From NCBI GenBank assembly GCA_002344965.1, contig DDUU01000034.1:9829-73828 (forward strand): DNA of 64,000 nucleotides, given 5' to 3'. The number at the start of each line of letters is the position of its first letter. Position 1 is the stretch's first letter. Shown piece after piece: positions 1 to 9,100 of this stretch. A model generated the notes under the pieces. It was not told the DNA's origin, did not search any database, and saw nothing but the letters and a program-made list of their open reading frames with translations. This DNA comes from Candidatus Tepidiaquacellales bacterium UBA2330 (GTDB lineage: Bacteria > Bacteroidota > Ignavibacteria > Tepidaquicellales > Tepidaquicellaceae). The translations under genes were made by a program, and so were the position numbers.

Positions 1-28
1 TGATGCTTTACCGCAACTGCAGATTATT

Positions 29-1312
29 TTATGAACTGCTTAACTTAGTTATTAAAAGCTTATCAATTTTTTTACCGTCAATATCAACAATTTCAAATCT
101 GTAACCTAAATGTTCAAGTCTGTCACCGATGCGCGGGATATCAGTTAATTTAGAAAATACAAATCCCGCTGCAGTAGAATAGTCTATTTTCTCAAAATCA
201 ATTTCAAAGTCATCAATGATCTCGGCTAATAATTCTACAGGCGCGTCACCGCTGATAAGAATTGAGTTATCTTCGCGGACAAAAATATCTGGCTCATCTG
301 TCTCTCCTTCCTCCGGTATATGCCCCACTATATTTTCTATAATATCATGAATAGTTATAATCCCTTCAAAACCCCCATGCTCATTTACAACGCAGCATAT
401 ATGAGTCTTCATTTGTTTCAGAATATTAAGTACTGACTGAGCATCGGTCTCTTCAGTTACCAATACCGGCTGAATTATCAATTCACTTATACTGAAATCA
501 GAATTCATAGCAAGTCTTTTATAGAAATCCCTCAGAGAAAGTAAACCGCGTAAATTATCAAGATGACCCTGAGCGCAGACTACGCGGCTGTGACTGACTT
601 CAGATAAAAATTTAAAGTTCAGAGCATCCGGTTCATCAAGATCTAACCATTCCACGTCAGTACGGTGTGTCATAATGTGTTTTGCCTTTTTATCTGAAAA
701 GTAAAACACTTTTTCATGAATTATCTTTTGTTCTTTTTCGATAACACCTTCAGCAGAAGCGATATGAATTAATTGCCGTAACTCGGATTCGGATAATTTT
801 TCAGAATATTTTCTAATACCAAGTAATCGGTTTACAAAGTTTGTTGAGTAAGAAAGAATTTTAACAAAAGGATAAAACGCTGCGCTGAAATAGTAAATGA
901 CCGGAGCAACACGAACTGCAATTTTTTCCGGATTACTCATAGCAACTGTCTTTGGTACTAATTCGCCTATAACAATTGAAATATAAGTAATTATCACAAC
1001 TGTAACTGATAGTGAAATAACTCCGGCATATTCTTTTGTGAATTCGAAATTCTGAAAGAAAGGAGATACATCATCAGCTATGTTTAATCCTCCGTAAACG
1101 CCTGTTACAATTCCGATAAGCGTAATTCCGATCTGAATCGAAGAAAGAAAATTTTCAGAATTGTCGAGTAATTTTAATGCTGTATTTGCTCCTTTATACC
1201 CTTCGGATTTTAAATGCTCTAAACGTGTCCGCTTGCTTGACACCAGAGCTATCTCTGATAATGCAAAAAAACCATTCAGTAAAATCAGTAAGCTTAAAAT
1301 AAGTATTTCCAT
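29..1312 (-). CDS. CNNM/CorC (HlyC, TlyC) family membrane protein with CBS domains
   Basis: The 427-residue product has the usual layout of the UPF0053 'hemolysin' family. An N-terminal DUF21 membrane domain (about residues 1-190) opens with a hydrophobic helix followed by the family's N-G-F-F-A-L-S-E-I-A motif. A CBS pair (about 200-335) and a C-terminal CorC/HlyC domain (about 345-425, ending D-R-x-E-H-L-G-Y-R-F-E-I-V-D-I-D-G) follow. Family members act in Mg2+/Co2+ efflux or resistance; the 'hemolysin' name is historical. Length is normal and both ends are intact. The gene stands alone, divergent from the sulfur operon, and no clear promoter motif is visible upstream. The family call is secure; the transported ion is not. 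Confidence 0.9.
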   Translation of the reverse strand: MEILILSLLILLNGFFALSEIALVSSKRTRLEHLKSEGYKGANTALKLLDNSENFLSSIQIGITLIGIVTGVYGGLNIADDVSPFFQNFEFTKEYAGVISLSVTVVIITYISIVIGELVPKTVAMSNPEKIAVRVAPVIYYFSAAFYPFVKILSYSTNFVNRLLGIRKYSEKLSESELRQLIHIASAEGVIEKEQKIIHEKVFYFSDKKAKHIMTHRTDVEWLDLDEPDALNFKFLSEVSHSRVVCAQGHLDNLRGLLSLRDFYKRLAMNSDFSISELIIQPVLVTEETDAQSVLNILKQMKTHICCVVNEHGGFEGIITIHDIIENIVGHIPEEGETDEPDIFVREDNSILISGDAPVELLAEIIDDFEIDFEKIDYSTAAGFVFSKLTDIPRIGDRLEHLGYRFEIVDIDGKKIDKLLITKLSSS

Positions 1313-1427
1313 TCAGTGTAATAATTTATTTTTGACCGGCTCAAAAAAAGTGATATGCAGATCGTTAAAAAGTATTAAGTTATTACCGGACTTAAAGATC
1401 AAATTTTATGATTAATTTTCTCTCATT

Positions 1428-1610
1428 TTAATCAATTCCTTCGTCATCTTCAATGTGATCCTTTTTCTGAAACTTGCTCTCCGTCGGAAATATAAAGTCG
1501 TCATCCAGGGATAACCCGCTTAAGTCTTTTACTTCCGGATCATTTAACTCTGTTATGCTTCTGCATTTCCTGATACATTCAGACGGATGTTTACTTCTGC
1601 TTATAAGTAT
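1428..1610 (-). other. Possible decayed small ORF in the 1313-1718 gap
   Basis: Read on the minus strand this stretch is open for 61 codons and reads like protein: a basic, cysteine-containing start, then an acidic tail ending H-I-E-D-D-E-G-I-D before a TAA. It has no ATG, GTG or TTG start and is closed upstream by TGA. A second protein-like stretch lies just upstream in another frame, so this may be the frameshifted remnant of a small gene. The rest of the 405-base gap holds only the arsR promoter and operator. Confidence 0.25.
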
Positions 1611-1670
1611 TCAGAGGAATATTCAAAAGTGTTAAGTCTTAATTCGGATACATGAGGGAGAAAATTACTG

Positions 1671-1701
1671 TTGACTATATGAATAAATGTTCATATATTT
1701 G
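1671..1701 (+). promoter_or_regulatory. arsR promoter with overlapping palindromic operator
   Basis: A TTG (-33) at 1671 and a perfect Bacteroidota -7 box TATATTTG at 1694-1701 lie 20 bases apart. Between and over them is a perfect inverted repeat with 8-base arms, TATATGAA and TTCATATA, separated by 6 bases (1676-1697). This arm sequence resembles known ArsR/SmtB operators (ATA..TGAA..TTCA.TAT). A repressor bound here would cover the -7 box, so autorepression of the operon starting at 1719 is the natural reading. Confidence 0.75.
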
Positions 1702-1718
1702 TTTACTTAAATTTAAAA

Positions 1719-2048
1719 ATGGCAAAAGCAAAAACGAATTTAGATGCTGATCAGGTAATCAGAGTAGCAGAGATATTAAAAACTATCGGTCATCCGGTCA
1801 GACTGAAAATACTTGAAGCGCTTGAAGACAAAGAGCCGCTTTCAGTATCTGAGATTCAGGATAATATCGGAACAGAAACAGAGCAGTCGCTTCTTTCACA
1901 TCACCTTATAAAAATGAAAGACCGCGGAATACTTAAATGCGAAAAGAACGGCATGAATGTTATGTACCGGCTTGAAGACAGGAATATCCTGAAAATATTT
2001 GAGTGTATGGAGTCCTGTACATTGTTTGAAAATAAAACATACAGATAA
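1719..2048 (+). CDS. ArsR/SmtB-family transcriptional repressor
   Basis: This 109-residue winged-helix protein shows the ArsR pattern: a helix with I-G-H-P-V-R-L-K-I-L (about 23-32), a recognition helix with S-L-L-S-H-H-L (about 57-63), and a wing ending in a tyrosine-containing strand. Cysteines sit at residues 74, 96 and 100. They could form a redox or persulfide switch as in BigR/SqrR-type sensors, although their positions differ from those I recall for SqrR. It is the first gene of a run of sulfur genes, and a palindromic operator overlaps its promoter. It probably represses the operon and is released by reactive sulfur; that effector is inferred from the neighbours. Confidence 0.85.
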   Translation: MAKAKTNLDADQVIRVAEILKTIGHPVRLKILEALEDKEPLSVSEIQDNIGTETEQSLLSHHLIKMKDRGILKCEKNGMNVMYRLEDRNILKIFECMESCTLFENKTYR

Positions 2049-2066
2049 ATTTTTAATGAAAGTCCA

Positions 2067-2684
2067 TTGACACAGTATAACCTGTATAAAAATTTAAAAT
2101 TATCAGACAGCGCATTCTGGGATGACCGGTATGAATCAGGTCAGACCGGCTGGGATATTGGATATGCCTCAACTCCTGTTAAGGAATATGCAGATCAGAT
2201 ATCAGATAAAGAAATTAAAATATTAATACCCGGCTGCGGAAATGCGTATGAAGCGGAATATCTACTGCAATCAGGTTTCAGAGATATTACGGTTCTTGAT
2301 ATTTCTGAAGTGCTGACGGAGAAGTTGAAAATGAAATTCGGCGGATATGAAGGAATTAGAATATTCAATGAGGATTTTTTCGAACATGAAGATAAATATG
2401 ATTTGATTATAGAGCAGACTTTTTTCTGCGCGCTTGATCCGGGAATGCGGGAAGAATATGCAGTAAAAATGTCTTCGCTACTTTCTGAAAACGGTAAAGT
2501 AGCAGGCGTATTGTTTGACACGCAGTTTGAAAAAGAAGGTCCGCCGTTCGGTGGATCCCGTAATGAGTATGAAGTTTTATTCGGAAAACATTTTGAAATA
2601 AAAACGCTTGAAAGATGTTACAACTCTGTCGCAAAGAGAAGCGGCAATGAAGTATTTATTAATCTTAAAAATAAAAAATTATGA
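2067..2684 (+). CDS. TPMT-like SAM-dependent methyltransferase
   Basis: The 205-residue protein begins at a TTG codon 18 bases after arsR. It carries SAM-binding motif I as I-P-G-C-G-N-A-Y-E-A (about residues 54-63), the acidic V-L-D-I-S loop, and the characteristic I-E-Q-T-F-F-C-A-L-D-P stretch of the thiopurine S-methyltransferase family. Family members methylate thiol, selenium or tellurium substrates. Sitting between a repressor and rhodaneses, it may methylate sulfide or a thiol as part of detoxification; that is inference. It overlaps the next gene by four bases (ATGA), indicating translational coupling. Confidence 0.85.
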   Translation: MTQYNLYKNLKLSDSAFWDDRYESGQTGWDIGYASTPVKEYADQISDKEIKILIPGCGNAYEAEYLLQSGFRDITVLDISEVLTEKLKMKFGGYEGIRIFNEDFFEHEDKYDLIIEQTFFCALDPGMREEYAVKMSSLLSENGKVAGVLFDTQFEKEGPPFGGSRNEYEVLFGKHFEIKTLERCYNSVAKRSGNEVFINLKNKKL

Positions 2685-3208
2685 CATACATCGGAATCAT
2701 AATCGGAGGAATAGCCGGATTCCTGTACTGGAACTTCATCGGATGCGAATCAGGCGCATGCGCCATTACATCTAACAAATATATATCAACAGGATACGGA
2801 GCTTTGCTCGGTTCACTGCTTTTCTCAACTATAGCCGGATCAGCGACTTTTAAGAATATTATTCCTGACTTCAGCGGGAAAGATTCATCTGCAAAATATC
2901 AGAACATAAGCGGCGAGGAACTGGTACTGAAATCTGATGATGATGAGTTTGTAATTATAGATGTCAGGACACCGGGCGAATGGGAATCAGGATATATTCA
3001 TGGCGCAGATGAGTTCATTAATTTTAACGGAAGTGACTTTGAAGAGAAAATACAAAAACTTGATTCATCCAAATCTTTCATACTATACTGCAGAAGCGGA
3101 AACAGAAGCGGCAAGGCGTGTGAAATCATGCACGGTAAAGGATTCAGAAAGCTGTACAATCTTTCCGGCGGTATTATGAAATGGAAAGGCGATTTAAAAA
3201 AAGACTGA
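2681..3208 (+). CDS. Membrane-anchored rhodanese (sulfurtransferase)
   Basis: This 175-residue protein has two parts. Residues 1-65 form a small membrane domain with two hydrophobic segments and the motif G-C-E-S-G-A-C-A-I-T-S-N, as in the DUF6132 family. Residues about 70-172 form a rhodanese domain with I-I-D-V-R-T-P-G-E-W and the active-site loop Y-C-R-S-G-N-R-S-G, so the catalytic cysteine is present. It should carry sulfane sulfur as a persulfide at the inner membrane. It overlaps the methyltransferase gene by four bases and lies 33 bases before the CstB-like enzyme. Confidence 0.88.
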   Translation: MTYIGIIIGGIAGFLYWNFIGCESGACAITSNKYISTGYGALLGSLLFSTIAGSATFKNIIPDFSGKDSSAKYQNISGEELVLKSDDDEFVIIDVRTPGEWESGYIHGADEFINFNGSDFEEKIQKLDSSKSFILYCRSGNRSGKACEIMHGKGFRKLYNLSGGIMKWKGDLKKD

Positions 3209-3241
3209 TAAATTTTTTAATAATAAATTAAATATTCATAA

Positions 3242-4660
3242 ATGAAAATCGAACAGATATATACAGGATGCCTTGCACAAGGCGCATATTATATAACAAG
3301 TAAGGGAGAAGCGGCTATTGTGGATCCTCTAAGAGAGATAAAGCCGTATCTTGAAAGAGCTGAAAAAGACGGAGTTAAAATTAAATATATTTTTGAAACG
3401 CATTTTCACGCAGACTTTGTCAGCGGCCACGTAGATCTGGCAAAAGCAACAGGCGCGAAAATAATATACGGTCCGACCGCTCAGCCGGAATTTGAATGCG
3501 TCATTGCAAAAGACGGTGAAGAATTCAAACTGGGTGATATAAAAATCAAAGCGCTTCATACTCCCGGTCATACAATGGAAAGCACATGCTATCTGTTGAT
3601 TGATGAAAAAGGAAAAGATATTGCGCTGTTCAGCGGTGATACTTTATTCATAGGTGATGTCGGAAGACCTGATCTTGCGCAAAAGGCGGCAGATATGACA
3701 CAGGAGCAGCTTGCGGCAACATTGTTTCATTCGCTTCGTGATAAAGTAATGAAACTTGAAGATGATGTCCTTGTCTATCCGGCACACGGAGCAGGCAGCG
3801 CATGCGGAAAAAATATGAGCAAGGAAACCGTCTCGACTATAGGCGCTCAGAAAAAAATGAATTATGCGCTGAGAGCTGATATGACAGAAGAAGAATTTGT
3901 AAAAGAAGTAACGGACGGACTTCTTCCGCCGCCGAATTACTTCCCAATGAATGTTGCTATGAATAAGAAAGGTTATGAAAATATAGATACAGTAATGAAA
4001 CGCGGTCTTAAGGCAATGAATGCGGAAGAATTTGAATCAGCTGCAAACGAGACAGACGCTGTAATGCTTGACACCAGGAATGATAAATTTTTTAATACCG
4101 GATTTATACCAAACAGTATAAATATTTCTTTAGACGGTCAGTTCGCTCCCTGGGTAGGCGCTCTGATACCTGATGTAAAGCAGCAGCTTTTGTTAATTGC
4201 AGAGCCTGGACGTGAAGAGGAATCAGTGATGCGTCTTGCAAGGGTCGGATATGATAATGTGATCGGATATCTTGAAGGAGGATTTGAAGCATGGATAAAA
4301 GCAGGTAAGGAAATTGATACAATAAGCAGAATAACTCCGCAGGAATTTGAAAAGGATTTTGATAAAAATAAATCGATTGTTATAGATGTAAGAAGACCGG
4401 GTGAATATAATTCTGAACATGTGGACGGAGCGGTTAATATTCCTCTTGATTTTATAAATGATAATCTGGCTGAATTTCCGAAAGATAAGGAATTTATAAT
4501 TCACTGCGGAGGCGGATACAGAAGTATGACAGCCGCTTCAATTCTCAAATCCAGAGGCTGGGAAAATTTTAAAGAGGTCGAGGGCGGGTATAATAAAATA
4601 AAATTAACAGGCGTTCCGAAAACTGACGCAGTATGCACTAAGAAAACTCAAAATGTATAA
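3242..4660 (+). CDS. CstB-like persulfide dioxygenase/sulfurtransferase (MBL + two rhodanese domains)
   Basis: The 472-residue protein starts with a metallo-beta-lactamase domain bearing T-H-F-H-A-D-F-V-S-G-H (metal ligands around H54, H56, D58, H63) and later H-T-P-G-H and S-G-D-T-L-F motifs, as in ETHE1-type non-heme iron persulfide dioxygenases. A first rhodanese-like domain follows (about 260-360) with no cysteine at its active loop, then a second (about 365-460) with an intact loop H-C-G-G-G-Y-R-S. Dioxygenase, pseudo-rhodanese, active rhodanese is the order described for CstB, which converts persulfides to thiosulfate. Neighbouring rhodanese and sulfur-transport genes agree. Confidence 0.9.
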   Translation: MKIEQIYTGCLAQGAYYITSKGEAAIVDPLREIKPYLERAEKDGVKIKYIFETHFHADFVSGHVDLAKATGAKIIYGPTAQPEFECVIAKDGEEFKLGDIKIKALHTPGHTMESTCYLLIDEKGKDIALFSGDTLFIGDVGRPDLAQKAADMTQEQLAATLFHSLRDKVMKLEDDVLVYPAHGAGSACGKNMSKETVSTIGAQKKMNYALRADMTEEEFVKEVTDGLLPPPNYFPMNVAMNKKGYENIDTVMKRGLKAMNAEEFESAANETDAVMLDTRNDKFFNTGFIPNSINISLDGQFAPWVGALIPDVKQQLLLIAEPGREEESVMRLARVGYDNVIGYLEGGFEAWIKAGKEIDTISRITPQEFEKDFDKNKSIVIDVRRPGEYNSEHVDGAVNIPLDFINDNLAEFPKDKEFIIHCGGGYRSMTAASILKSRGWENFKEVEGGYNKIKLTGVPKTDAVCTKKTQNV

Positions 4661-4706
4661 AATCATTTCGGGTAACTGAAATTCAATAATTTAACATTCT
4701 TTTAAA

Positions 4707-5276
4707 ATGACAGAACTTTTAAAACAGCCCTGGCACTGGGCTGTTAGCGGCGCAGTGATCGGACTTATAGTTCCGATGCTTCTGATACTCGGCAATAAAA
4801 AATTCGGAATTTCATCATCATTCCGGCATATCTGCGCTGCATGTTTTCCCGGTAACGTAAAATTTTTCAGGTATGAATGGAAAAAGGAAATCTGGAATTT
4901 ATTTTTCGTGGGCGGAATAATTATAGGCGCATTCATAGCGACAGTATTTCTGACTGATCCTTCGAAACCCATACGCATTGCTCCGGAGACAGCGGGAATT
5001 CTGAACGGTTACGGAATAACTGACTTCTCAAGTCTTATGCCTGTTCAGTTATTTAACTGGAGTAATTTACTTTCAGCAAAAGGTCTTGTGTTTTTTATAA
5101 CAGGAGGATTTCTTGTCGGTTTCGGAACCAGGTATGCAGGCGGCTGTACTTCAGGTCATTCCATAATGGGACTGGCAAATCTTCAGAAAGCTTCACTTAT
5201 TGCAACCATATTTTTCATGGCAGGCGGATTCTTCTCAACTAATATTCTTATCCCTTTAATATTTAATTATTTATAA
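4707..5276 (+). CDS. YeeE/YedE-family sulfur transporter, half 1
   Basis: The 189-residue protein has several hydrophobic segments and the family motif G-F-G-T-R-Y-A-G-G-C-T-S-G-H-S-I-M-G-L near residues 143-160, where the conserved cysteine lines the path for thiosulfate-type substrates in YeeE. Full YeeE proteins are about twice this length; here the gene is split and the second half follows two bases after the stop. The pair would move thiosulfate or related sulfur species across the inner membrane. It probably handles the product of the preceding dioxygenase, with direction unknown. Confidence 0.85.
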   Translation: MTELLKQPWHWAVSGAVIGLIVPMLLILGNKKFGISSSFRHICAACFPGNVKFFRYEWKKEIWNLFFVGGIIIGAFIATVFLTDPSKPIRIAPETAGILNGYGITDFSSLMPVQLFNWSNLLSAKGLVFFITGGFLVGFGTRYAGGCTSGHSIMGLANLQKASLIATIFFMAGGFFSTNILIPLIFNYL

Positions 5277-5278
5277 TA

Positions 5279-5800
5279 ATGACAGAAAATGAACTGTTAA
5301 AATCCGGATACACTGAAACTAAGGAAGAAATTGAATTAAGACATCTCGATACAGTATGCACGAATGAATCGCAGCTTGTTCACCCGTGGTGGTATAATTT
5401 TAAATATACTGTAGTAGGAATTATTTTCGGAATAGTATTTGTAAAAGCGGAGATCATAAGCTGGTTCAGGATACAGGAAATGTTTCAGCTTACTTCATTT
5501 TTTATGTACGGTGTGATAGGTACTGCGGTAGCTGTCGGCGCACTTTCAGTATTTATTTTAAAAAAGCTTAAACTCAAAAGCATATACGGAGAAGATATTA
5601 CGTTTGAAAACAAAGAATACAACAAAGGTCAGATCATAGGAGCGATGATTTTCGGAATCGGATGGGCGATAACGGGAGCATGTCCCGGACCGCTGTTTGC
5701 ACAGCTTGGCAGCGGATATTCCGTGATCATTATTACTATACTGTCAGCGATTGCCGGAACCTGGGTTTACGGGAAATACAGAGACAGACTGCCGCACTGA
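5279..5800 (+). CDS. YeeE/YedE-family sulfur transporter, half 2 (DUF6691-like)
   Basis: This 173-residue partner of the preceding gene has an about 45-residue N-terminal cytoplasmic extension, then four or so hydrophobic segments. It carries the second conserved cysteine motif, G-I-G-W-A-I-T-G-A-C-P-G-P-L-F-A-Q-L-G (about residues 125-143). Two-gene YeeE/YedE pairs next to MBL-rhodanese genes are common in Bacteroidota and Proteobacteria. It closes the sulfur operon; a run of 7-base repeats begins four bases after the stop and no hairpin terminator is evident. Confidence 0.85.
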   Translation: MTENELLKSGYTETKEEIELRHLDTVCTNESQLVHPWWYNFKYTVVGIIFGIVFVKAEIISWFRIQEMFQLTSFFMYGVIGTAVAVGALSVFILKKLKLKSIYGEDITFENKEYNKGQIIGAMIFGIGWAITGACPGPLFAQLGSGYSVIIITILSAIAGTWVYGKYRDRLPH

Positions 5801-5803
5801 ATT

Positions 5804-5915
5804 CAATTACGAGTTGCGAGTTGCGAGTTACGAGTTACGAATTGCGAGTTACGAATTGCGAGTTACGAATTGCGAGTTGCGAGTTATGAGTTACGAATTG
5901 CGGGTTGGGAATTAA
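5804..5915. repeat. Heptameric tandem repeat, unit GAGTTRC/GAATTRC
   Basis: About 16 consecutive 7-base units, mostly GAGTTGC, GAGTTAC or GAATTGC, run from just after the sulfur operon. A degenerate tail (GGTTGGG, AATTAAG, GGTTAGG) continues to about 5937. The array is non-coding in its normal orientation; an open frame crossing it exists only because the unit lacks stops in one frame. The rest of the gap to 6152 is AT-rich and shows no gene or clear promoter. Confidence 0.9.
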
Positions 5916-6152
5916 GGTTGGGAATTAAGGGTTAGGAAATACAGGTTAACTTGCTTCGGAATCAGAATCCTGCGGTTTTTCATTCACTTCAGAAAATAAT
6001 CATTAAACTCTTTTGGCGAAGCATATCCGGTTTTCTTTTAATTTATAAAAATCCGTTTCAATTTTTACTCAAGACTTATTTTTTTTATAACTTTCAAATT
6101 AAAAAGTTTAGGATTATTTTCAATTCAATTTTTTTTTAAATAACACAATATA

Positions 6153-9100
6153 ATGAAAAAGACTACATTTCTTTGCGTTAGCGCAATTCTTTTTTTCTGT
6201 ATTACAATGATGATGGGTGTTAATACTGCATCTTCACAGCAGAATAATTACAGAAATCTTAACTGGTCGGATGAAACCGGCAAAAGTTTTACCTATGAAG
6301 GCGAAAGAAGAATTATTCCGGATATATTCAGAACAGTAAGAATAAATTTTAATGATCTTAAAAATGATCTGAAGAATTTACCTTTTGAATCATACGATAA
6401 TCTTCCTCAGAATCAGGTGCAGATAAATCTGCCGAAACCCGACGGAACTTACGGACAATTTATTATTAATGAATATTCAATGATGGAGCCGGAACTCGCA
6501 GCTCAGTTTCCCGAGATTAAGACATTCACTATTAAAGGAGTGGATGATCCTTATGCAACAGGAAAAGTGGATATTACCATGCACGGTTTTCATGCAATGG
6601 TACTGAGTGTTAACGGAAATTACTATATCGATCCTTACAGCTCCGAAGAAAAAAATATTTACATTTCTTATTATAAAAAGGATCTGAGACCAAAGACAGA
6701 TTATGACTGTCTTGTTACGGAAATTGCTGAGAATGAGCAGATCCCTATGGAATTCGATGCAACCGGAGAAATCCTTCGCACATACAGACTTGCAGTTGCG
6801 GCAACAGGAGAATACACAGCATTCCACGGAGGAACGGCTGCATTAGGTCAGGCGGCGATTGTAACCGCTATGAACAGAGTGAACGGTGTGTATGAAAAAG
6901 ATTTTTCTGTAAGAATGACTTTAGTAGCGAATAATATTAATATTGTTTACACAAACTCCGCAACTGATCCTTATACAAACAACAACGGTTCGACAATGCT
7001 CGGTCAAAATCAGACTAACCTGGACAATGTAATCGGCAATGCCAATTATGATATTGGTCACGTTTTCAGTACCGGCGGCGGCGGTATCGCCGGACTCGGA
7101 GTTGTATGCATAACAGGTCAGAAAGCAAGAGGTGTTACGGGATTACCTTCACCGACAGGAGATGTATTTTACATAGATTTTGTTGCACATGAAATGGGAC
7201 ATCAGTTCAGAGGAAATCATTCCTTTAACGGTGTACTCGGAAGTTGCAGCGGCGGAAACAGAAACGGCTCGACTGCATGGGAACCCGGCAGCGGAAGTAC
7301 AATCATGGGCTATGCAGGTATCTGCGGAGCTGATGATCTTCAGGCATTCAGTAATGATCATTTTCATACTGGAAGTATAACTGAAATTACAAATTATACA
7401 CAGACAGGAAACGGTAACAGCTGCCCTGTTCAGACTGCAACAGGAAATACTCCGCCTACAGTTTCAGTGCCTACCGGCGGATTCACGATTCCGATCAGCA
7501 CACCGTTTCAGCTTACCGGATCAGCAACCGATGTTAATAATCCGAACTCATTAACTTATAACTGGGAACAATATGACGTAGGTCCAGCCGGATCACCAAA
7601 CAGTCCGTCTGGCAATGCACCGATATTCAGATCATTCAGTTCCGTTACAACGCCTACAAGAATTTTCCCTAAATTATCAGACTTATTAAATAATACCCAG
7701 ACTATTGGTGAAATACTTCCTACTTATACAAGGTCATTAACATTCAGAATGACAGTAAGGGATAACAATGCAGGCGCAGGTGGTATAGGAATCGGCACCG
7801 TTGCTTTTAATGTATCCTCAGCCGCAGGTCCGTTTATTGTTACTTCACCGAATACGAATGTAAACTGGAACAGCTCAATACCACAGACAGTAACATGGAA
7901 TGTTGCCAATACAACAGCATCTCCTGTGAGCTGCGCTAATGTAAATATTTTGCTTTCGACGGACGGAGGTAACACATACCCTTATACTTTATTGACAAAT
8001 ACTCCGAATGACGGGTCACAGAGCGTAACGCTGCCCGGTGTTAATACTACTACAGCAAGAATTAAAGTAGAAGCTGTTGGTAATATTTTCTTTGATATTT
8101 CAAATACAAATTTTCAGATTTCAAATACAAGTCTTCCGGCAATCAGCCATACGCCGCTTACAAGTCAGCTGAAATCTTCATGGCCGGTATCAGTGGATGC
8201 TGTTGTAACATCCATTCATCCGATAGATTCTTCATGGGTGGTCTGGTATAAAAATTCTCCTGTTAATACAAAGCAGTTTAAACTTATAAACACTTCGGGA
8301 AATAATTATTCAGCGTTGTTTAATTCTTTGAATTCAGATGTAGTTGTAGGCGATATGATCTATTATAAAATATTCGCAAAGAATCTTTCGGCGGGAAATG
8401 AAAGAGATTCAACGGCTCAGTTCAGCTTTAGCATAATTGACAATAACCTTTGCGAAGATTTTACAAACGTAAGCTTCCCTCCTTCCGGCTGGGATATAAC
8501 TTACACAGGAACTCTTTACTGGACAAGGAATGCTGTCAGCGGATACGGGACAGGATCCGGTTCGGCTAAGTTTGACTTTTGGACTGCAACAGCCGGCAAT
8601 ACACAATTGTTAAACTCAAAAATTTTTGAAACTGCTCTGACAGGCGATACGCTGAAATTTGATCACGCTTACGCGCCGTATACAGACGGCTCGACGGATA
8701 CATTGGAGATTTTAACTTCAACAAACGGAGGAACAAGTTATTCAACACTTGTAAAACTCTGGGGAAACAACATAAACGGAAATCTTAATACAAGAACCGC
8801 ATTGGGAAGTGCATTCACTCCGACTTCAGGCCAGTGGGCGACGAAAAAATATTCGCTTCCTGCCGGAACTAATAAAGTAAGATTCAGAGCCAGAAGCGGA
8901 TGGGGAAATAATCTCTATCTCGACAATATTTGCGTAATAAAAGCAGCAGTTGGTGTTCCTTCTGATATAACCCTCGCTCCCGAAGGATTCTACAATGTCT
9001 CTCCGGGCAATCTGAATATGAGAGACACAGTAACTTTTTATCTGAGAAATTCTACAACGCCGTTTGCAAAAGTTGATTCTGCAAAATCTATATTAGATTC

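Noticed and set aside
5662..5889. A 75-codon frame running through the end of the transporter gene and the heptamer array
   Set aside because: Its C-terminal half is only the translated repeat (ELRVTSYELRV type) and its first half is a shadow of the YeeE-like gene.
5804..5937. Array of short repeats as a CRISPR
   Set aside because: The units are 7 bases, directly adjacent and without unique spacers; no cas genes are nearby.
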